64,000 nt of DNA from JAWXUD01 sp044432945 (GCA_044432945.1 JAWXUD010000004.1:11202-75201); one strand, 5' to 3'. Positions 9,274 through 18,060 are shown, counted from the stretch's first letter. Numbers and translations: made by a program. The notes: generated by a model from the letters alone, not told the origin.

Positions 9274-10521
9274 ATGGATTTTATAAATATTGCTAAAATG
9301 GCTAAAGAGGCTTCACATAAAGCTATTGAGTTGTCTAATGATGTGAAAAACATTGCGTTGACAAAAATCGCATTAAGATTAGGAGAGAGTAAGGCAGAAA
9401 TTTTTGAGGCTAATAAATTAGATTTGTTGGAGGCTGAAAATCTTGTGGCGACTGGTGAAATCACAAGTGCTACTTTTAATCGTTTGAAATTAGATGAAAA
9501 TAAAATGCGTGATATGCTTCAAGGAATTTTGGATATGACAAAACTTGAAGATCCTATTAATAAAAAGATTTTTGAGCGTCAGTTAGATGACGATTTGAAT
9601 TTGTTTAAAATCACTTGTCCAATAGGTGTTTTAGGTATAATTTTTGAGGCTAGACCTGATGTTATCGCACAAATTTCAGCTCTTGCGATTAAATCCTCTA
9701 ATGCAGTTATTTTAAAAGGTGGTAAGGAGTCTAAAAACACTAATCAAACTATTTTGAAAATTATTAATAAAGCGTTAGCAGAAGTGGAAGGGTTTCCTGA
9801 AAGTCTTTTACAACAAGTATTTACACGTGAAGATGTTGCTAATATGCTTGAGTGCGACAAATATATAAACTTGATTATCCCACGTGGTGGCAATAGTTTG
9901 GTGAAGTTTATAAAAGAAAATACGAAAATACCAGTTCTTGGTCATGCTGATGGAATTTGTCATATTTTTATCGATGCAACTGCTGATTTAGAGATGGCTA
10001 AAAAGATTGTTATTGATGCTAAAACTCAATATCCTAGTGCTTGCAATGCTGTTGAAACTTTGTTGATTAGCGAAGGGTTTGCAAGAGCCGATGAGCTTTT
10101 AAACGCTTTGAAACTGGCAGAAATTGAACTTGTTGATACTCCTGAAACTTGGTCGTTTGAGTATGGCGATAAGATTTTGGCTTATAAAATGGTTAGTTCA
10201 GTTGAGGAAGTAATTGAGCATATTAATGAATTTGGGTCTGGACATACTGATTGCATTATTACAAAAGATATGAATAATGCAGAAAAATTCATGAATAATG
10301 TGGATTCCGCAGGTGTTTATTTGAACGCTTCTACTCGTTTTGCAGACGGATTCCGTTATGGATTTGGTGCTGAAGTTGGGATTTCAACAAACAAAACTCA
10401 CGCTAGAGGTCCTGTTGGTTTAGAAGGGTTGACTATTTATAAATACAAGCTTATTGGTAATGGTCAAATCGTTCAGGATTATGCGAGTGGACTAAAAACG
10501 TTTAAACATAAGGATATTTAA
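9274..10521 (+). CDS. proA: Gamma-glutamyl phosphate reductase
   Basis: It reduces glutamyl-5-phosphate to glutamate semialdehyde with NADPH. The protein is 415 residues, normal length. Visible: LGIIFEARPDVIAQ, ILKGGKES, NLIIPRGGNSLV, the catalytic-cysteine region YPSACNAVETLL, and FGAEVGISTNKTHARGPVGL near the C-terminus. A good Shine-Dalgarno sequence (AGAGGGG) precedes ATG 9274. Together with proB it forms a two-gene proline module. The stop codon overlaps the tyrA start by one base. Confidence 0.97.
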   Translation: MDFINIAKMAKEASHKAIELSNDVKNIALTKIALRLGESKAEIFEANKLDLLEAENLVATGEITSATFNRLKLDENKMRDMLQGILDMTKLEDPINKKIFERQLDDDLNLFKITCPIGVLGIIFEARPDVIAQISALAIKSSNAVILKGGKESKNTNQTILKIINKALAEVEGFPESLLQQVFTREDVANMLECDKYINLIIPRGGNSLVKFIKENTKIPVLGHADGICHIFIDATADLEMAKKIVIDAKTQYPSACNAVETLLISEGFARADELLNALKLAEIELVDTPETWSFEYGDKILAYKMVSSVEEVIEHINEFGSGHTDCIITKDMNNAEKFMNNVDSAGVYLNASTRFADGFRYGFGAEVGISTNKTHARGPVGLEGLTIYKYKLIGNGQIVQDYASGLKTFKHKDI

Positions 10522-11282
10522 TGATGGTAAAAATTGGTGTTGTTGGTTTAGGATTAATCGGTGGGTCGATTTTTAAATCATTAAATGAATTGGGTGAAAA
10601 TGTTATTGGGGTTTCTAATTCACAAACAGGAGATGGGATTTTTTCTAGTTATGATGAATTAAAAAGTTGTGATGTGGTTTTTGTCTGTTCTGCGATGAAC
10701 AAGACTTTAGAAATCCTTGATGAATTAGAAAATGTTTTATCGCCTGAAACGGTTGTTACAGATGTTTGTAGCCTGAAAGAATTTGTTTGTAAGCGTGCAA
10801 GAACTTATAAGTTTATCCCATCACACCCTATGGCAGGAACGGAACATAGCGGGTTTGATAATTCGTTTGCGGGATTATTTGATGGTGCAAAATGGGTTTT
10901 GACACCTGAGTTTGGTGAAGATGGGATTGAAATTTTGCAGGATTTAATTGAGAAAATGGGAGCTGAAGCGGTATTGACTGATGCTAAATCTCACGATGAG
11001 GCTGTGGCGATGATTTCACATATGCCCATGGTCATAGCTCAGGGTTTGATGTTGGCGAGCAAAAATAATCCTTTGGCGTTAGAAATCGCCTCAAGTGGGT
11101 TTCGTGATATGACAAGGTTGGCGTTGTCTAATGAGGAAATGGCTTGTGATATGGTGTCGATGAACGCTGGAAATATTGAAAACTCGATTTTAGGATTGTA
11201 CAAGTCAATGGGTGAATTGATGAAAGGCGACTATCCTGAAATAATCGCCGATTTGAAAAATATTCGCAAAAATATGTTTTAG
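10521..11282 (+). CDS. tyrA: Prephenate/arogenate dehydrogenase
   Basis: It oxidatively decarboxylates prephenate or arogenate on the way to tyrosine. The protein is 253 residues. The Rossmann motif GVVGLGLIGGSIFKSL is at the N-terminus. VTDVCSLKEFV, FIPSHPMAGTEHSGF and ISHMPMVIAQGLM are family hallmarks, the first His of SHPMAG being close to substrate in known structures. No ACT or chorismate mutase domain is attached. Two consecutive ATG codons (10521 and 10524) are possible starts. It is translationally coupled to proA. Substrate preference cannot be read from the sequence. Confidence 0.9.
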   Translation: MMVKIGVVGLGLIGGSIFKSLNELGENVIGVSNSQTGDGIFSSYDELKSCDVVFVCSAMNKTLEILDELENVLSPETVVTDVCSLKEFVCKRARTYKFIPSHPMAGTEHSGFDNSFAGLFDGAKWVLTPEFGEDGIEILQDLIEKMGAEAVLTDAKSHDEAVAMISHMPMVIAQGLMLASKNNPLALEIASSGFRDMTRLALSNEEMACDMVSMNAGNIENSILGLYKSMGELMKGDYPEIIADLKNIRKNMF

Positions 11283-11296
11283 TTTTATGGGATTTT

Positions 11297-11389
11297 TTAT
11301 CTAGTACATAGTACCCACCAACTTTTAGCTCTAGTATTTTCGCCAGAACCGTTACCTATATTGACCAAATTGTTGATAATATTGATAAC
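11297..11389 (-). pseudogene. Remnant of a prepilin-like gene (C-terminal 30 codons)
   Basis: On the minus strand an open stretch ends NLVNIGNGSGENTR...WWVLCTR and a TAA stop. It resembles the tail of the prepilin at 62705-63742 (LVNLYDNRNGTGPVARCVRD). Upstream the frame is closed by TGA and no prepilin N-terminus is present. I read this as debris of a second type IV pilin-like gene. The similarity is short, so this is tentative. The rest of 11283-11477 is AT-rich with nothing further recognised. Confidence 0.4.
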
Positions 11390-11477
11390 CCTAATTCATT
11401 TAAATAAGCTTCATTTTTTGATGAATGAAAGTTCATTTGGCATTTTTTTAATATTTAAATGGTTGCATCTAAACTAT

Positions 11478-11786
11478 TTATTTTTGTAATGCGTAATATT
11501 CTTTTTTAATATTTTCTTTAAATTGTCCAGGCAGGTTATCCCAAACAAATAAATCAACTCTAAATGCTAAATTGCTTTCTTCAAAAGCTTCTTTAAGTTC
11601 GCCAATTGCTAAATTTTGTGATTTATCGCTGAATGCAACAAGGTCAAGATCAGAGTATTTTGTCGATGTGCTTTTAACTCTTGAACCATAAGCCCAGACG
11701 ATTGTATTAGGCAAATGTTTTTTTAATAAATTAATTATTAATTCATATTCTTCTTTAGAAATGTCGATCTTTGTTAAATCTTCCAT
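11478..11786 (-). CDS. mntA: MntA-like minimal nucleotidyltransferase (antitoxin)
   Basis: The protein is 102 residues, a bare nucleotidyltransferase fold. It carries the diagnostic G-S-x10-D-x-D (GSRVKSTSTKYSDLDL). In characterised type VII toxin-antitoxin systems MntA adds AMP to a tyrosine of HepT and so neutralises it. Its start overlaps the upstream HEPN gene by 13 bases, so the pair is one transcript in the order toxin then antitoxin. A second pair lies at 23106-23814. Confidence 0.85.
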   Translation of the reverse strand: MEDLTKIDISKEEYELIINLLKKHLPNTIVWAYGSRVKSTSTKYSDLDLVAFSDKSQNLAIGELKEAFEESNLAFRVDLFVWDNLPGQFKENIKKEYYALQK

Positions 11787-12199
11787 TGTTCATTGCTCAT
11801 TTTTTCATATAAATTGATTATATCATTTATAAAATGTTCCATTAATTCAATTGCTGCTTTTGCTTTTTCCCCGTTGTAATCGTGTGAGGTTGAATTTCTG
11901 ATGTCAATATAATTTAGCCAAAAATTCATATCAGATGATAGCATTTTGTTTTCATAGGCTAACCTGAAAATCGGTTTTGGTGCGTTAGGTACATCTGGCA
12001 ATCCTAGAGTTTTGCTTAAATATTTTTTTAGAATTTTCCAAGTTAAATCACAGCAGATTTCAAATCGTTGAATTACTGATTCTTGCACAGCTTCAACGAT
12101 TAAAGTTTCTTCATTAGTTAGTGTTGTAAGATTTTTATATTGTAATTCAAGATTTAATAGAGCTTTTTTAAATAATGAATAGTCAATTTTATCTGTCAT
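11774..12199 (-). CDS. hepT: HepT-like HEPN protein (toxin)
   Basis: The protein is 141 helical residues of the HI0074/'nucleotidyltransferase substrate-binding' type. The HEPN RNase motif R-x4-H-x-Y is intact: RNSTSHDY near residue 100. In HepT this His/Arg pair forms the RNase site, and the following Tyr is the residue AMPylated by MntA. A Shine-Dalgarno sequence (AAAGGAG) precedes the ATG. The pair sits alone between a pilin remnant and mtnA, as expected for a mobile defence or addiction module. Confidence 0.82.
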   Translation of the reverse strand: MTDKIDYSLFKKALLNLELQYKNLTTLTNEETLIVEAVQESVIQRFEICCDLTWKILKKYLSKTLGLPDVPNAPKPIFRLAYENKMLSSDMNFWLNYIDIRNSTSHDYNGEKAKAAIELMEHFINDIINLYEKMSNEQWKI

Positions 12200-12242
12200 A
12201 TTTAACTCCTTTTTTATATGAAATATGATATCACGAAAAATG

Positions 12243-13301
12243 TTATTTCATAAAAGCTTGAGCGATTGAGGTTTTATAATCTGGTCTTAAAATCCCTTTT
12301 TCTGTAATAATCCCTGCGATAAGCTCGTTTGGGGTGACATCAAACGCTGGGTTTATAACATTAACCTCAGCAGCACAAATTATTTCACCGTTAATATGAG
12401 TAACTTCTTCACGTGAGCGTTCTTCGATAATAATTTCATCGCCTGATTGAATGCTTGTATCAATTGTTGAAAGTGGAGCTGCGATATAAAAAGGAATATT
12501 GTGATATTTAGCCGCAATAGCTACTGTGTAAGTTCCGATTTTGTTTGCAGTGTCGCCGTTTGCAGCAATTCTATCAGCACCGACAACGACCATATCAATC
12601 ATGTTATTTTTCATGAAATATGAACACATGCCATCGGTTATCAAAGTCGTTGGAATGCCGTCCATTGTAAGTTCAAAAGTCGTAATCCTTGAGCCTTGAC
12701 CACGTGGTCTTGTTTCATCAGCAAAAACTTGGATTGTCGGATCGTTTGCGAATGCTGAACGAATTACTCCTAATGCTGTTCCATATCCTACAGTTGCTAA
12801 TCCACCAGCGTTGCAGTGGGTGAGGATAGTCGCACCTTTTGGAACAACTTCTGCACCAAAATCACCGATTTTTTTGTTGATTGCAATGTCATCGTTTTCT
12901 AATTTTATTCCGTTTTCTCTTAATTCAGAAACGATACCAGAAATGTCAGAGGTAGAATTTTTGACGATTTCTTTTTGAATTTCAACAGCCCACATCAAGT
13001 TTACGGCGGTTGGGCGTGAGCTTGCCATATAGTCAGCTTTTTCTAACAATTGCGAGATGAAATCTTCTCGTGAAAGGTTTTGTTTTTCTAGTTCTTGAGC
13101 GAATAAAACAACGCCTTGTGCGCCTGAAACCCCAATAGCTGGCGCTCCACGTACTATCATTGTACTAATCGCTTGATACATTTCTTCGCCTGTTGTGATG
13201 TTTACGTATTTGAATTCTTTTGGTAGTAAAGTTTGGTCTACCATTTTAGAATATGTATCTATCCATTCAATTGTTTTTATTTTTGAATTAAATTCTGCCA
13301 T
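12243..13301 (-). CDS. mtnA: Methylthioribose-1-phosphate isomerase
   Basis: It isomerises 5-methylthioribose-1-phosphate to methylthioribulose-1-phosphate in methionine salvage. The protein is 352 residues of the eIF2B-like fold. Visible: RGAPAIGVSGAQGVVL, RPTAVNLMWA, THCNAGGLATVGYGTA with the catalytic cysteine, ADETRPRGQGSR, and GADRIAANGDTANKIGTY with the catalytic aspartate. No other methionine-salvage gene is nearby. It lies 34 bases downstream of ruvC in the same direction. Confidence 0.95.
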   Translation of the reverse strand: MAEFNSKIKTIEWIDTYSKMVDQTLLPKEFKYVNITTGEEMYQAISTMIVRGAPAIGVSGAQGVVLFAQELEKQNLSREDFISQLLEKADYMASSRPTAVNLMWAVEIQKEIVKNSTSDISGIVSELRENGIKLENDDIAINKKIGDFGAEVVPKGATILTHCNAGGLATVGYGTALGVIRSAFANDPTIQVFADETRPRGQGSRITTFELTMDGIPTTLITDGMCSYFMKNNMIDMVVVGADRIAANGDTANKIGTYTVAIAAKYHNIPFYIAAPLSTIDTSIQSGDEIIIEERSREEVTHINGEIICAAEVNVINPAFDVTPNELIAGIITEKGILRPDYKTSIAQAFMK

Positions 13302-13335
13302 TTAATATTTCTCCTTGTGTTATAAAAGTTTTTAA

Positions 13336-13812
13336 TTATCCTAGCACAGCAGAGCGAGCATGACAAATCGCTATTGCGATTGAATCTACCGTATCGTCTA
13401 GTTTTGGAAGCTTTTCTACGCCTAATGATATTTTCACCATTTGTTCGACTTCTTTTTTATCTGCTCTGCCATAACCTGTCAAAACCATTTTTATTTCCAT
13501 CGGCGTATACTCGTATATTGGAATTTTATGTTTTTGCAACGCCGCAAGGATTACTCCACGAGCGTGAGCGACACCCATGACTGTTTTTTGATTTTTGAAG
13601 AAAAAGAGTTTTTCAATAGATGCACAATCGGGTTTGTATTTTTCGATTAAAACACACATGTCTTCAAATATTTCAAGCAAGCGTGAAGCCTCACTGTCAT
13701 CTTTGGAGGTTCTTATCGCACCTGAGTTTTGCAAAGAGTAATTTGTTCCTTCGCAATTTACTAGACTATAACCAACAATCGCCATGCCTGGGTCTATTCC
13801 TAAAATTCTCAT
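13336..13812 (-). CDS. ruvC: Holliday junction resolvase RuvC
   Basis: It cleaves Holliday junctions as part of RuvABC. Start chosen at ATG 13812 (MRILGIDPGMAIVGYS), giving 158 residues, the family norm. An upstream in-frame extension of 20 codons would run across the promoter and is rejected. Catalytic acids are present: D of GIDPG, E in SIEKLFF, and the C-terminal D pair in LDDTVDSIAIAICHA. The first codon sits immediately after a perfectly spaced promoter and has no Shine-Dalgarno sequence. Confidence 0.95.
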   Translation of the reverse strand: MRILGIDPGMAIVGYSLVNCEGTNYSLQNSGAIRTSKDDSEASRLLEIFEDMCVLIEKYKPDCASIEKLFFFKNQKTVMGVAHARGVILAALQKHKIPIYEYTPMEIKMVLTGYGRADKKEVEQMVKISLGVEKLPKLDDTVDSIAIAICHARSAVLG

Positions 13813-13847
13813 AGCTATATTATACAAATAATATAATAACTTTACAA
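13813..13847 (-). promoter_or_regulatory. ruvC promoter, leaderless geometry
   Basis: TTGTAA at 13842-13847 (read on the minus strand), a 17-base spacer, TATAAT at 13819-13824, then exactly six bases to the ruvC ATG. Transcription should start at or next to the A of ATG. Confidence 0.7.
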
Positions 13848-13954
13848 TTACTTGAAATCCATTATAAATCATGCTAAATTGTTCGTATAAGACCGACTTT
13901 GGGTATGTGAAATTAAAATATGGAATTATAGAATTAGGGAATTATAGAATTATT

Positions 13955-14494
13955 ATGAAAAGTTCAACTATTAGAAGATCAAATTTGTCAAAAGAAAAAA
14001 TGGAGGTTTTAGAAGCATTGTCAAGATTCAAGCAAGAAAATTACGATAGCTCGCCGAATGTTTATGTGCGTCAAAATAAAGAAGAGCAAATCGATGTATT
14101 GTGGGATGGTTTTAAAACGAATACTAAATCTGGTTGGTCACCAAATGTATATTTGGCGTCAGGATTTGTTGCTGGTGCTGTTTCGATGTTGATTTTAATG
14201 ACGTTGATAAATGTTTCTACTCGTAACGTTGATGTTAACGAGGTTAATTCAGCTAAATCTAATCAAGAGGTTGGTGTAAATTATAGCCCTTCAACTCAAA
14301 AAAATCCTGAATATATCGTTTCTAATGAAGTTTATACTGTTCAAAGTGGTGATACTATTGAGGCTATTGTAATAAAATTTTATGGGTCTTTTAGCCTAGA
14401 AAAAGAAGCTCTTGTTTTGAGAGCTAATAATATGGCAAATCCTAACCGCTTGTCTATTGGGCAAAAATTAAATATTCCGATGAGTGTTGATTAG
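13955..14494 (+). CDS. Membrane-anchored LysM-domain protein
   Basis: The protein is 179 residues from ATG 13955; the frame is open upstream but that part has no protein-like character. It has a charged cytoplasmic N-terminus, one transmembrane helix (ASGFVAGAVSMLILMTLI, about 63-83), a linker, and a C-terminal LysM motif (YTVQSGDTIEAIV ... RLSIGQKLNIP). LysM binds peptidoglycan glycan strands, so it probably tethers the membrane to the wall. The start is preceded by a 15-base sequence (GGAATTATAGAATTA) repeated in tandem at 13922-13936 and 13938-13952. Confidence 0.75.
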   Translation: MKSSTIRRSNLSKEKMEVLEALSRFKQENYDSSPNVYVRQNKEEQIDVLWDGFKTNTKSGWSPNVYLASGFVAGAVSMLILMTLINVSTRNVDVNEVNSAKSNQEVGVNYSPSTQKNPEYIVSNEVYTVQSGDTIEAIVIKFYGSFSLEKEALVLRANNMANPNRLSIGQKLNIPMSVD

Positions 14495-14641
14495 ATTTAA
14501 TTAGAAAAAGATTGATTAAATATGGTAAAGAGTATTTTTCTTGTTTTTATGTAACGATACTGTTACAATTGTAATGTTAAATTAAAGTTTTATAACAACT
14601 GTGCCGATAATATATTTGGTTAAGGAAACGGAGTTAAAGAT

Positions 14642-14851
14642 ATGATAGAAGTACACATCAATGAAAATGAAGTAAAAAAATACTTATACTTTGCATCAAT
14701 TATGAATGTTGTTCTACCGTCAGTGCTAGAAACTTTGGATTTAGTCGTTTTTGTTCAAAGTGAAACAGATGAGAATCATGTTCATTGCTTGTCTTATACG
14801 ACATTTATGCAAAAGTATGATCATTCTGGTTTAAATCAAGTAGTAATTTAG
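14642..14851 (+). CDS. Hypothetical 69-residue protein
   Basis: Not recognised. It is supported as a gene by a Shine-Dalgarno sequence (CGGAG) before ATG 14642 and by its compact fit ahead of rsmH. It has an acidic N-terminus followed by a moderately hydrophobic middle (FASIMNVVLPSVLETLDLVVFV). The 147 bases upstream contain an inverted repeat GTAAC-N6-GTTAC at 14551-14566, a possible operator. Confidence 0.5.
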   Translation: MIEVHINENEVKKYLYFASIMNVVLPSVLETLDLVVFVQSETDENHVHCLSYTTFMQKYDHSGLNQVVI

Positions 14852-14857
14852 ATTTTG

Positions 14858-14872
14858 TGATAAAATTCTTTT
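14858..14872 (+). promoter_or_regulatory. rsmH promoter, extended -10, leaderless geometry
   Basis: TG-A-TAAAAT (14858-14866) is an extended -10 element, followed by six bases and ATG 14873. The -35 region is poor, as is common with extended -10 promoters. No Shine-Dalgarno sequence is present. The 12-mer TTGTGATAAAAT recurs before the helicase gene and before hom. Confidence 0.55.
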
Positions 14873-15808
14873 ATGGAAGAATTTAAGCATTATACGGTTA
14901 TGAAGAAAGAGGCAGTTGAGGCACTTAACTGTGAGAGTGGAAAGATTTATATAGATTGTACACTTGGTGGTGGTGGACATTCGGAGTTGATTTTGCAGAA
15001 GATACAACCAAATGGGCGTTTGATTGCTTTTGATGTTGATGAAGATGCGATTAAGGCGTCTACAAAAAGGCTTGAGGCATACAAAAATTTGACTATTGTA
15101 AAGAATTCTTATGTAAATATTAAAGAGAGTTTGCAAGAGTTGGGGATAGAAAAAATTACTGGTGGGGTTTTGTTTGATTTAGGTGCTTCGTTTCATCAGT
15201 TCTATAAAGGTGAACGTGGATTTTCGTTTTCTAAAGATGCGATTTTAGATATGAGATTTAATCAAGACTCTGATTTTAGTGCTTATGATGTCGTAAATAC
15301 TTATAGTGAGAACGACTTGGTTAGAATTTTTTCTGAGTATGGCGAAGAGAGATTTTCAAAGCGGATTGCCCATGCCATTGTTGAGCAGAGAAAATTAAAT
15401 AAAATTGAAACGACATGCCAATTAGCGGACTTGATTGTGGGTTGCACGCCTAAGGTTAAATCGACCATACACCCTGCTACTAGAGTGTTTCAGGCTATTC
15501 GTATTGAGGTAAATCAAGAGTTACAAAATGTTAAAAATACATTAAATGAAGTGTTGAATTTATTAGATTTTAATGCTATAATTAGCGTAATAAGTTTTCA
15601 TTCACTTGAAGATAGAGTGGTTAAACAATTGTTTAAATATCACACACAAAAATGTCGTTGTGAAAAAAATCAAATGATTTGTAAGTGTGAACCACCGATT
15701 TTGGAGCTTGTTAACAAAAAACCAATAATGGCTAGTGAAGAAGAGATTAAAGAAAATCCACCTTCAAGAAGTGCGAAGCTAAGAGTAGCTAGGTATATTA
15801 AAAATTAG
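14873..15808 (+). CDS. rsmH: 16S rRNA m4C1402 methyltransferase RsmH
   Basis: An SAM-dependent methylation of C1402 in the ribosomal P site. The protein is 311 residues. Visible: HYTVMKKEAVEAL, the SAM motif YIDCTLGGGGHSE, FDLGASFHQF, ERGFSFSKDAILDMR, HPATRVFQAIRIEVN, ISFHSLEDRVVK and the C-terminal PPSRSAKLRVAR. As in many bacteria it precedes a small FtsL-like gene, here 31 bases downstream, a vestige of the division/cell-wall cluster. Confidence 0.97.
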   Translation: MEEFKHYTVMKKEAVEALNCESGKIYIDCTLGGGGHSELILQKIQPNGRLIAFDVDEDAIKASTKRLEAYKNLTIVKNSYVNIKESLQELGIEKITGGVLFDLGASFHQFYKGERGFSFSKDAILDMRFNQDSDFSAYDVVNTYSENDLVRIFSEYGEERFSKRIAHAIVEQRKLNKIETTCQLADLIVGCTPKVKSTIHPATRVFQAIRIEVNQELQNVKNTLNEVLNLLDFNAIISVISFHSLEDRVVKQLFKYHTQKCRCEKNQMICKCEPPILELVNKKPIMASEEEIKENPPSRSAKLRVARYIKN

Positions 15809-15839
15809 ACAATATCAAAGGGTAGTTGGGGAACTATAA

Positions 15840-16301
15840 TTGAATAGAGTAAGATTACAAACGCAATATGATTCATATCAGTATGGGCATGGTAGATATG
15901 CTGAAAATCCTATACAAAATAATGCTGATATTATAGATGGTTATTTTCGAAAAGAAAGTACGGAGAAAGAAATGGCTATAAAAAAGGTTAACAAAACTTT
16001 GAGTACTATCCTTATGAGTTTGATTTTGATAGCTTTGGGTGGGTATTATTTTGCGATGTCTAGTGAATTAACTCTTAATACGCTTAGTCGTCAAATTACT
16101 ACATTGAATGATGAAAACGCTGAGTTGCAGCGTAATCTTGATCGTTTGAAATCTTTTAATAATGTTGATATGAAAATTGCTAAGAGTAATGTGTTACAAA
16201 AAGCTGAAAAAGTTTTGGAAGTTGATGCTGTTGTTGATGACATTGCAAATGTAACTTCTAATAATATTTCTAAATCTTTTGATTGGGCAGTTGGATATTA
16301 A
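15840..16301 (+). CDS. FtsL/DivIC-like single-pass coiled-coil protein
   Basis: The protein is 153 residues from TTG 15840, behind a GGGGA sequence. It has a basic cytoplasmic stretch, one transmembrane helix (about 62-78), then a heptad-like coiled coil (LSRQITTLNDENAELQRNLD). This architecture and the position directly after rsmH match FtsL, a divisome scaffold protein that binds FtsB. Sequence alone is not diagnostic for so small a family, so the name is inferred from topology and context. Confidence 0.6.
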   Translation: MNRVRLQTQYDSYQYGHGRYAENPIQNNADIIDGYFRKESTEKEMAIKKVNKTLSTILMSLILIALGGYYFAMSSELTLNTLSRQITTLNDENAELQRNLDRLKSFNNVDMKIAKSNVLQKAEKVLEVDAVVDDIANVTSNNISKSFDWAVGY

Positions 16302-16404
16302 AATCTACATCATTTGTATGAGTTTTATATAATTTATTAAAGTTTTTATTCAATTGTTCCGTAATACTACATGAAGACATGTATGTAGATAAGGATTCAA
16401 TTTG

Positions 16405-17688
16405 ATGAATAAAGAAGAAAATAAACTAGGAGCTTCTCTTTTTGCTCAGTCAGAGGATTTGATAGGTTCTGACTCGTTGGAGGAGATTTTTGCACTTAAT
16501 CTTGGCGATTTTATTATTGAAAATTTAATTTCAGAAGATTTGGCGAAAAAAATTGGTGCGACTAATAAATCTCGAAAAGATGGATTAATTAATCAGTTAA
16601 AAGAATTGATTTCTATTTATTCGTTGCAAAATACGCTCTGTATTTTGACTTTTGACTCTAAAAAAGAGCAGGTTATTTATTCTTCTATTGCCAAAACTAT
16701 CAAGCAAATGCTTGATATAGTTGAATGTAAAATTTATTTATCATATGAATTTTCAAAAACGAATTCTGAAAACGATATTATTTTAGTTGGCTCAACTGAT
16801 GAAAACGATGGAGTTAGCTTTAATGTAGATGATGATAATATTGTTGTTGAGGCTTTTAACGAGCGTGATATAGTTGTCAATAAAGAATTTAGTGCAGTTC
16901 CTATGTATAGCAATATGCAAACAACTGGGGTTATTTTGATAAAAAATAATTCTGAAAAGAAAATTAATAAAAAATATTTGGACTTAGTTGAAAGCATTGC
17001 TTTATTGTTTGCAACATCGATGACTTTGCAGAAAGAAATTGATGAAGCTAATAAAATTATAAATAATATTAACTCTTCAGAAACTGACTTACAACATTTT
17101 AGAGCAGAATTAACTGCGTTAATCGGTGATCTTTGCGATTATCAACAAGGATTTGTTAAGAATTTGGCGAATGCAGTTGATGCGAAAAATCAATATTCAG
17201 TTTCTCATTCAAAGAATACTGCTGAATTAGCGAGAGAATTGTGTCGTCAATTGAATTTGAACGAAAAGACAATTGATTTAATATATTATGCAGGGCTTTT
17301 GCAAAACGTAGGAAAAATAGCGTTGCCTGAAAAAATCTTCTCTAATAATGGTAAATTATCGGAAGATGAGTTAAGGCAAATCCAAGAGCATAACAATTCT
17401 GGTGTGAATTTGTTGATGAATATCAACTTTTTATCAGAAGTCGTACCTTATGTGATATTTAAAACAGAACGCTTTGATGGTTCTGGTACACCAGAGGGTT
17501 TGAGTGGAAATTCAATACCTTTTGGTTCAAGAATTATTGCGGTAGCTGATGCATATTGTGCGTTAACTTCAGATAGACCTTATAGAAAAGCACTTGATAA
17601 ATCTAAAGCCATTGAGATTATTAAAGAAGAAGCAAGCTCGAAATGGGATCCAGTTATTATTGAAGCATTAATTCAGATTTTAAAATAA
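16405..17688 (+). CDS. HD-GYP-family protein with lost catalytic residues
   Basis: The protein is 427 residues from ATG 16405 (AAGGA 9 bases upstream; an in-frame TTG directly before is less likely). The N-terminal half is probably a GAF-like sensor domain (about 50-205). The C-terminal half aligns over its whole length with HD-GYP c-di-GMP phosphodiesterases: HSKNTAELAREL, the segment ending VGKIALPEKI, RFDGSG, IAVADAYCALTSDRPYRKAL. The HD pair is replaced by Q-N (LLQNVGK), the HHE by KTE, and GYP by GTP, so several metal ligands are gone. It is probably a c-di-GMP-responsive or purely structural regulator rather than an enzyme. Confidence 0.85.
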   Translation: MNKEENKLGASLFAQSEDLIGSDSLEEIFALNLGDFIIENLISEDLAKKIGATNKSRKDGLINQLKELISIYSLQNTLCILTFDSKKEQVIYSSIAKTIKQMLDIVECKIYLSYEFSKTNSENDIILVGSTDENDGVSFNVDDDNIVVEAFNERDIVVNKEFSAVPMYSNMQTTGVILIKNNSEKKINKKYLDLVESIALLFATSMTLQKEIDEANKIINNINSSETDLQHFRAELTALIGDLCDYQQGFVKNLANAVDAKNQYSVSHSKNTAELARELCRQLNLNEKTIDLIYYAGLLQNVGKIALPEKIFSNNGKLSEDELRQIQEHNNSGVNLLMNINFLSEVVPYVIFKTERFDGSGTPEGLSGNSIPFGSRIIAVADAYCALTSDRPYRKALDKSKAIEIIKEEASSKWDPVIIEALIQILK

Positions 17689-17712
17689 AAATAAAAATAA
17701 AATTTTAAATGT

Positions 17713-17742
17713 AAAAGGAGTCCAAAAACGGACTCCCTTTTT
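17713..17742 (+). terminator. Intrinsic terminator after the HD-GYP gene
   Basis: A 7-base-pair stem GGAGTCC/GGACTCC with a six-base loop, A-rich before and followed by CTTTTT. It lies 25 bases after the stop codon at 17688. Confidence 0.8.
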
Positions 17743-17763
17743 GCGATGTCAAAAACTGTTTGA

Positions 17764-18060
17764 TTAGTCGTTAATTATACTAAACGCAACGATTTCGCCT
17801 ATGTTAACATTCAGCCAATCGTATCTAAAACAAACATAATCTTTGCACTCGCAACCATTTTCATCGCATTCGCAATAATCATTTAATCGACAAACAAGAG
17901 CATTTTCTAGGACTAAATAATCATTATGACATTCTTCACAACGCCCAGATGGCATAAATACAGAACCGTCAATCTTGAGGTTTTCTGTGAAAAGTGTAAT
18001 TTTATCTGAACCATTATCTTCAATAATTTTAGCTATCGATTTTAAAATATGTTTTGACAT
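17764..18060 (-). CDS. Hypothetical cysteine-rich protein
   Basis: The protein is 98 residues with a strong Shine-Dalgarno sequence (AAAGGAG) before ATG 18060. It carries nine cysteines concentrated in the middle: CEEC, then C-x5-CECDENGCECKDYVC. This suggests a metal-binding knuckle, but no family was recognised. It is a single-gene unit lying between two hairpins. Confidence 0.6.
   Translation of the reverse strand: MSKHILKSIAKIIEDNGSDKITLFTENLKIDGSVFMPSGRCEECHNDYLVLENALVCRLNDYCECDENGCECKDYVCFRYDWLNVNIGEIVAFSIIND

Noticed and set aside
13871..13954. N-terminal extension of the LysM protein from ATG 13871
   Set aside because: It translates the AT-rich region with the tandem 15-base repeat and lacks protein-like character; ATG 13955 starts a normal basic N-terminus.
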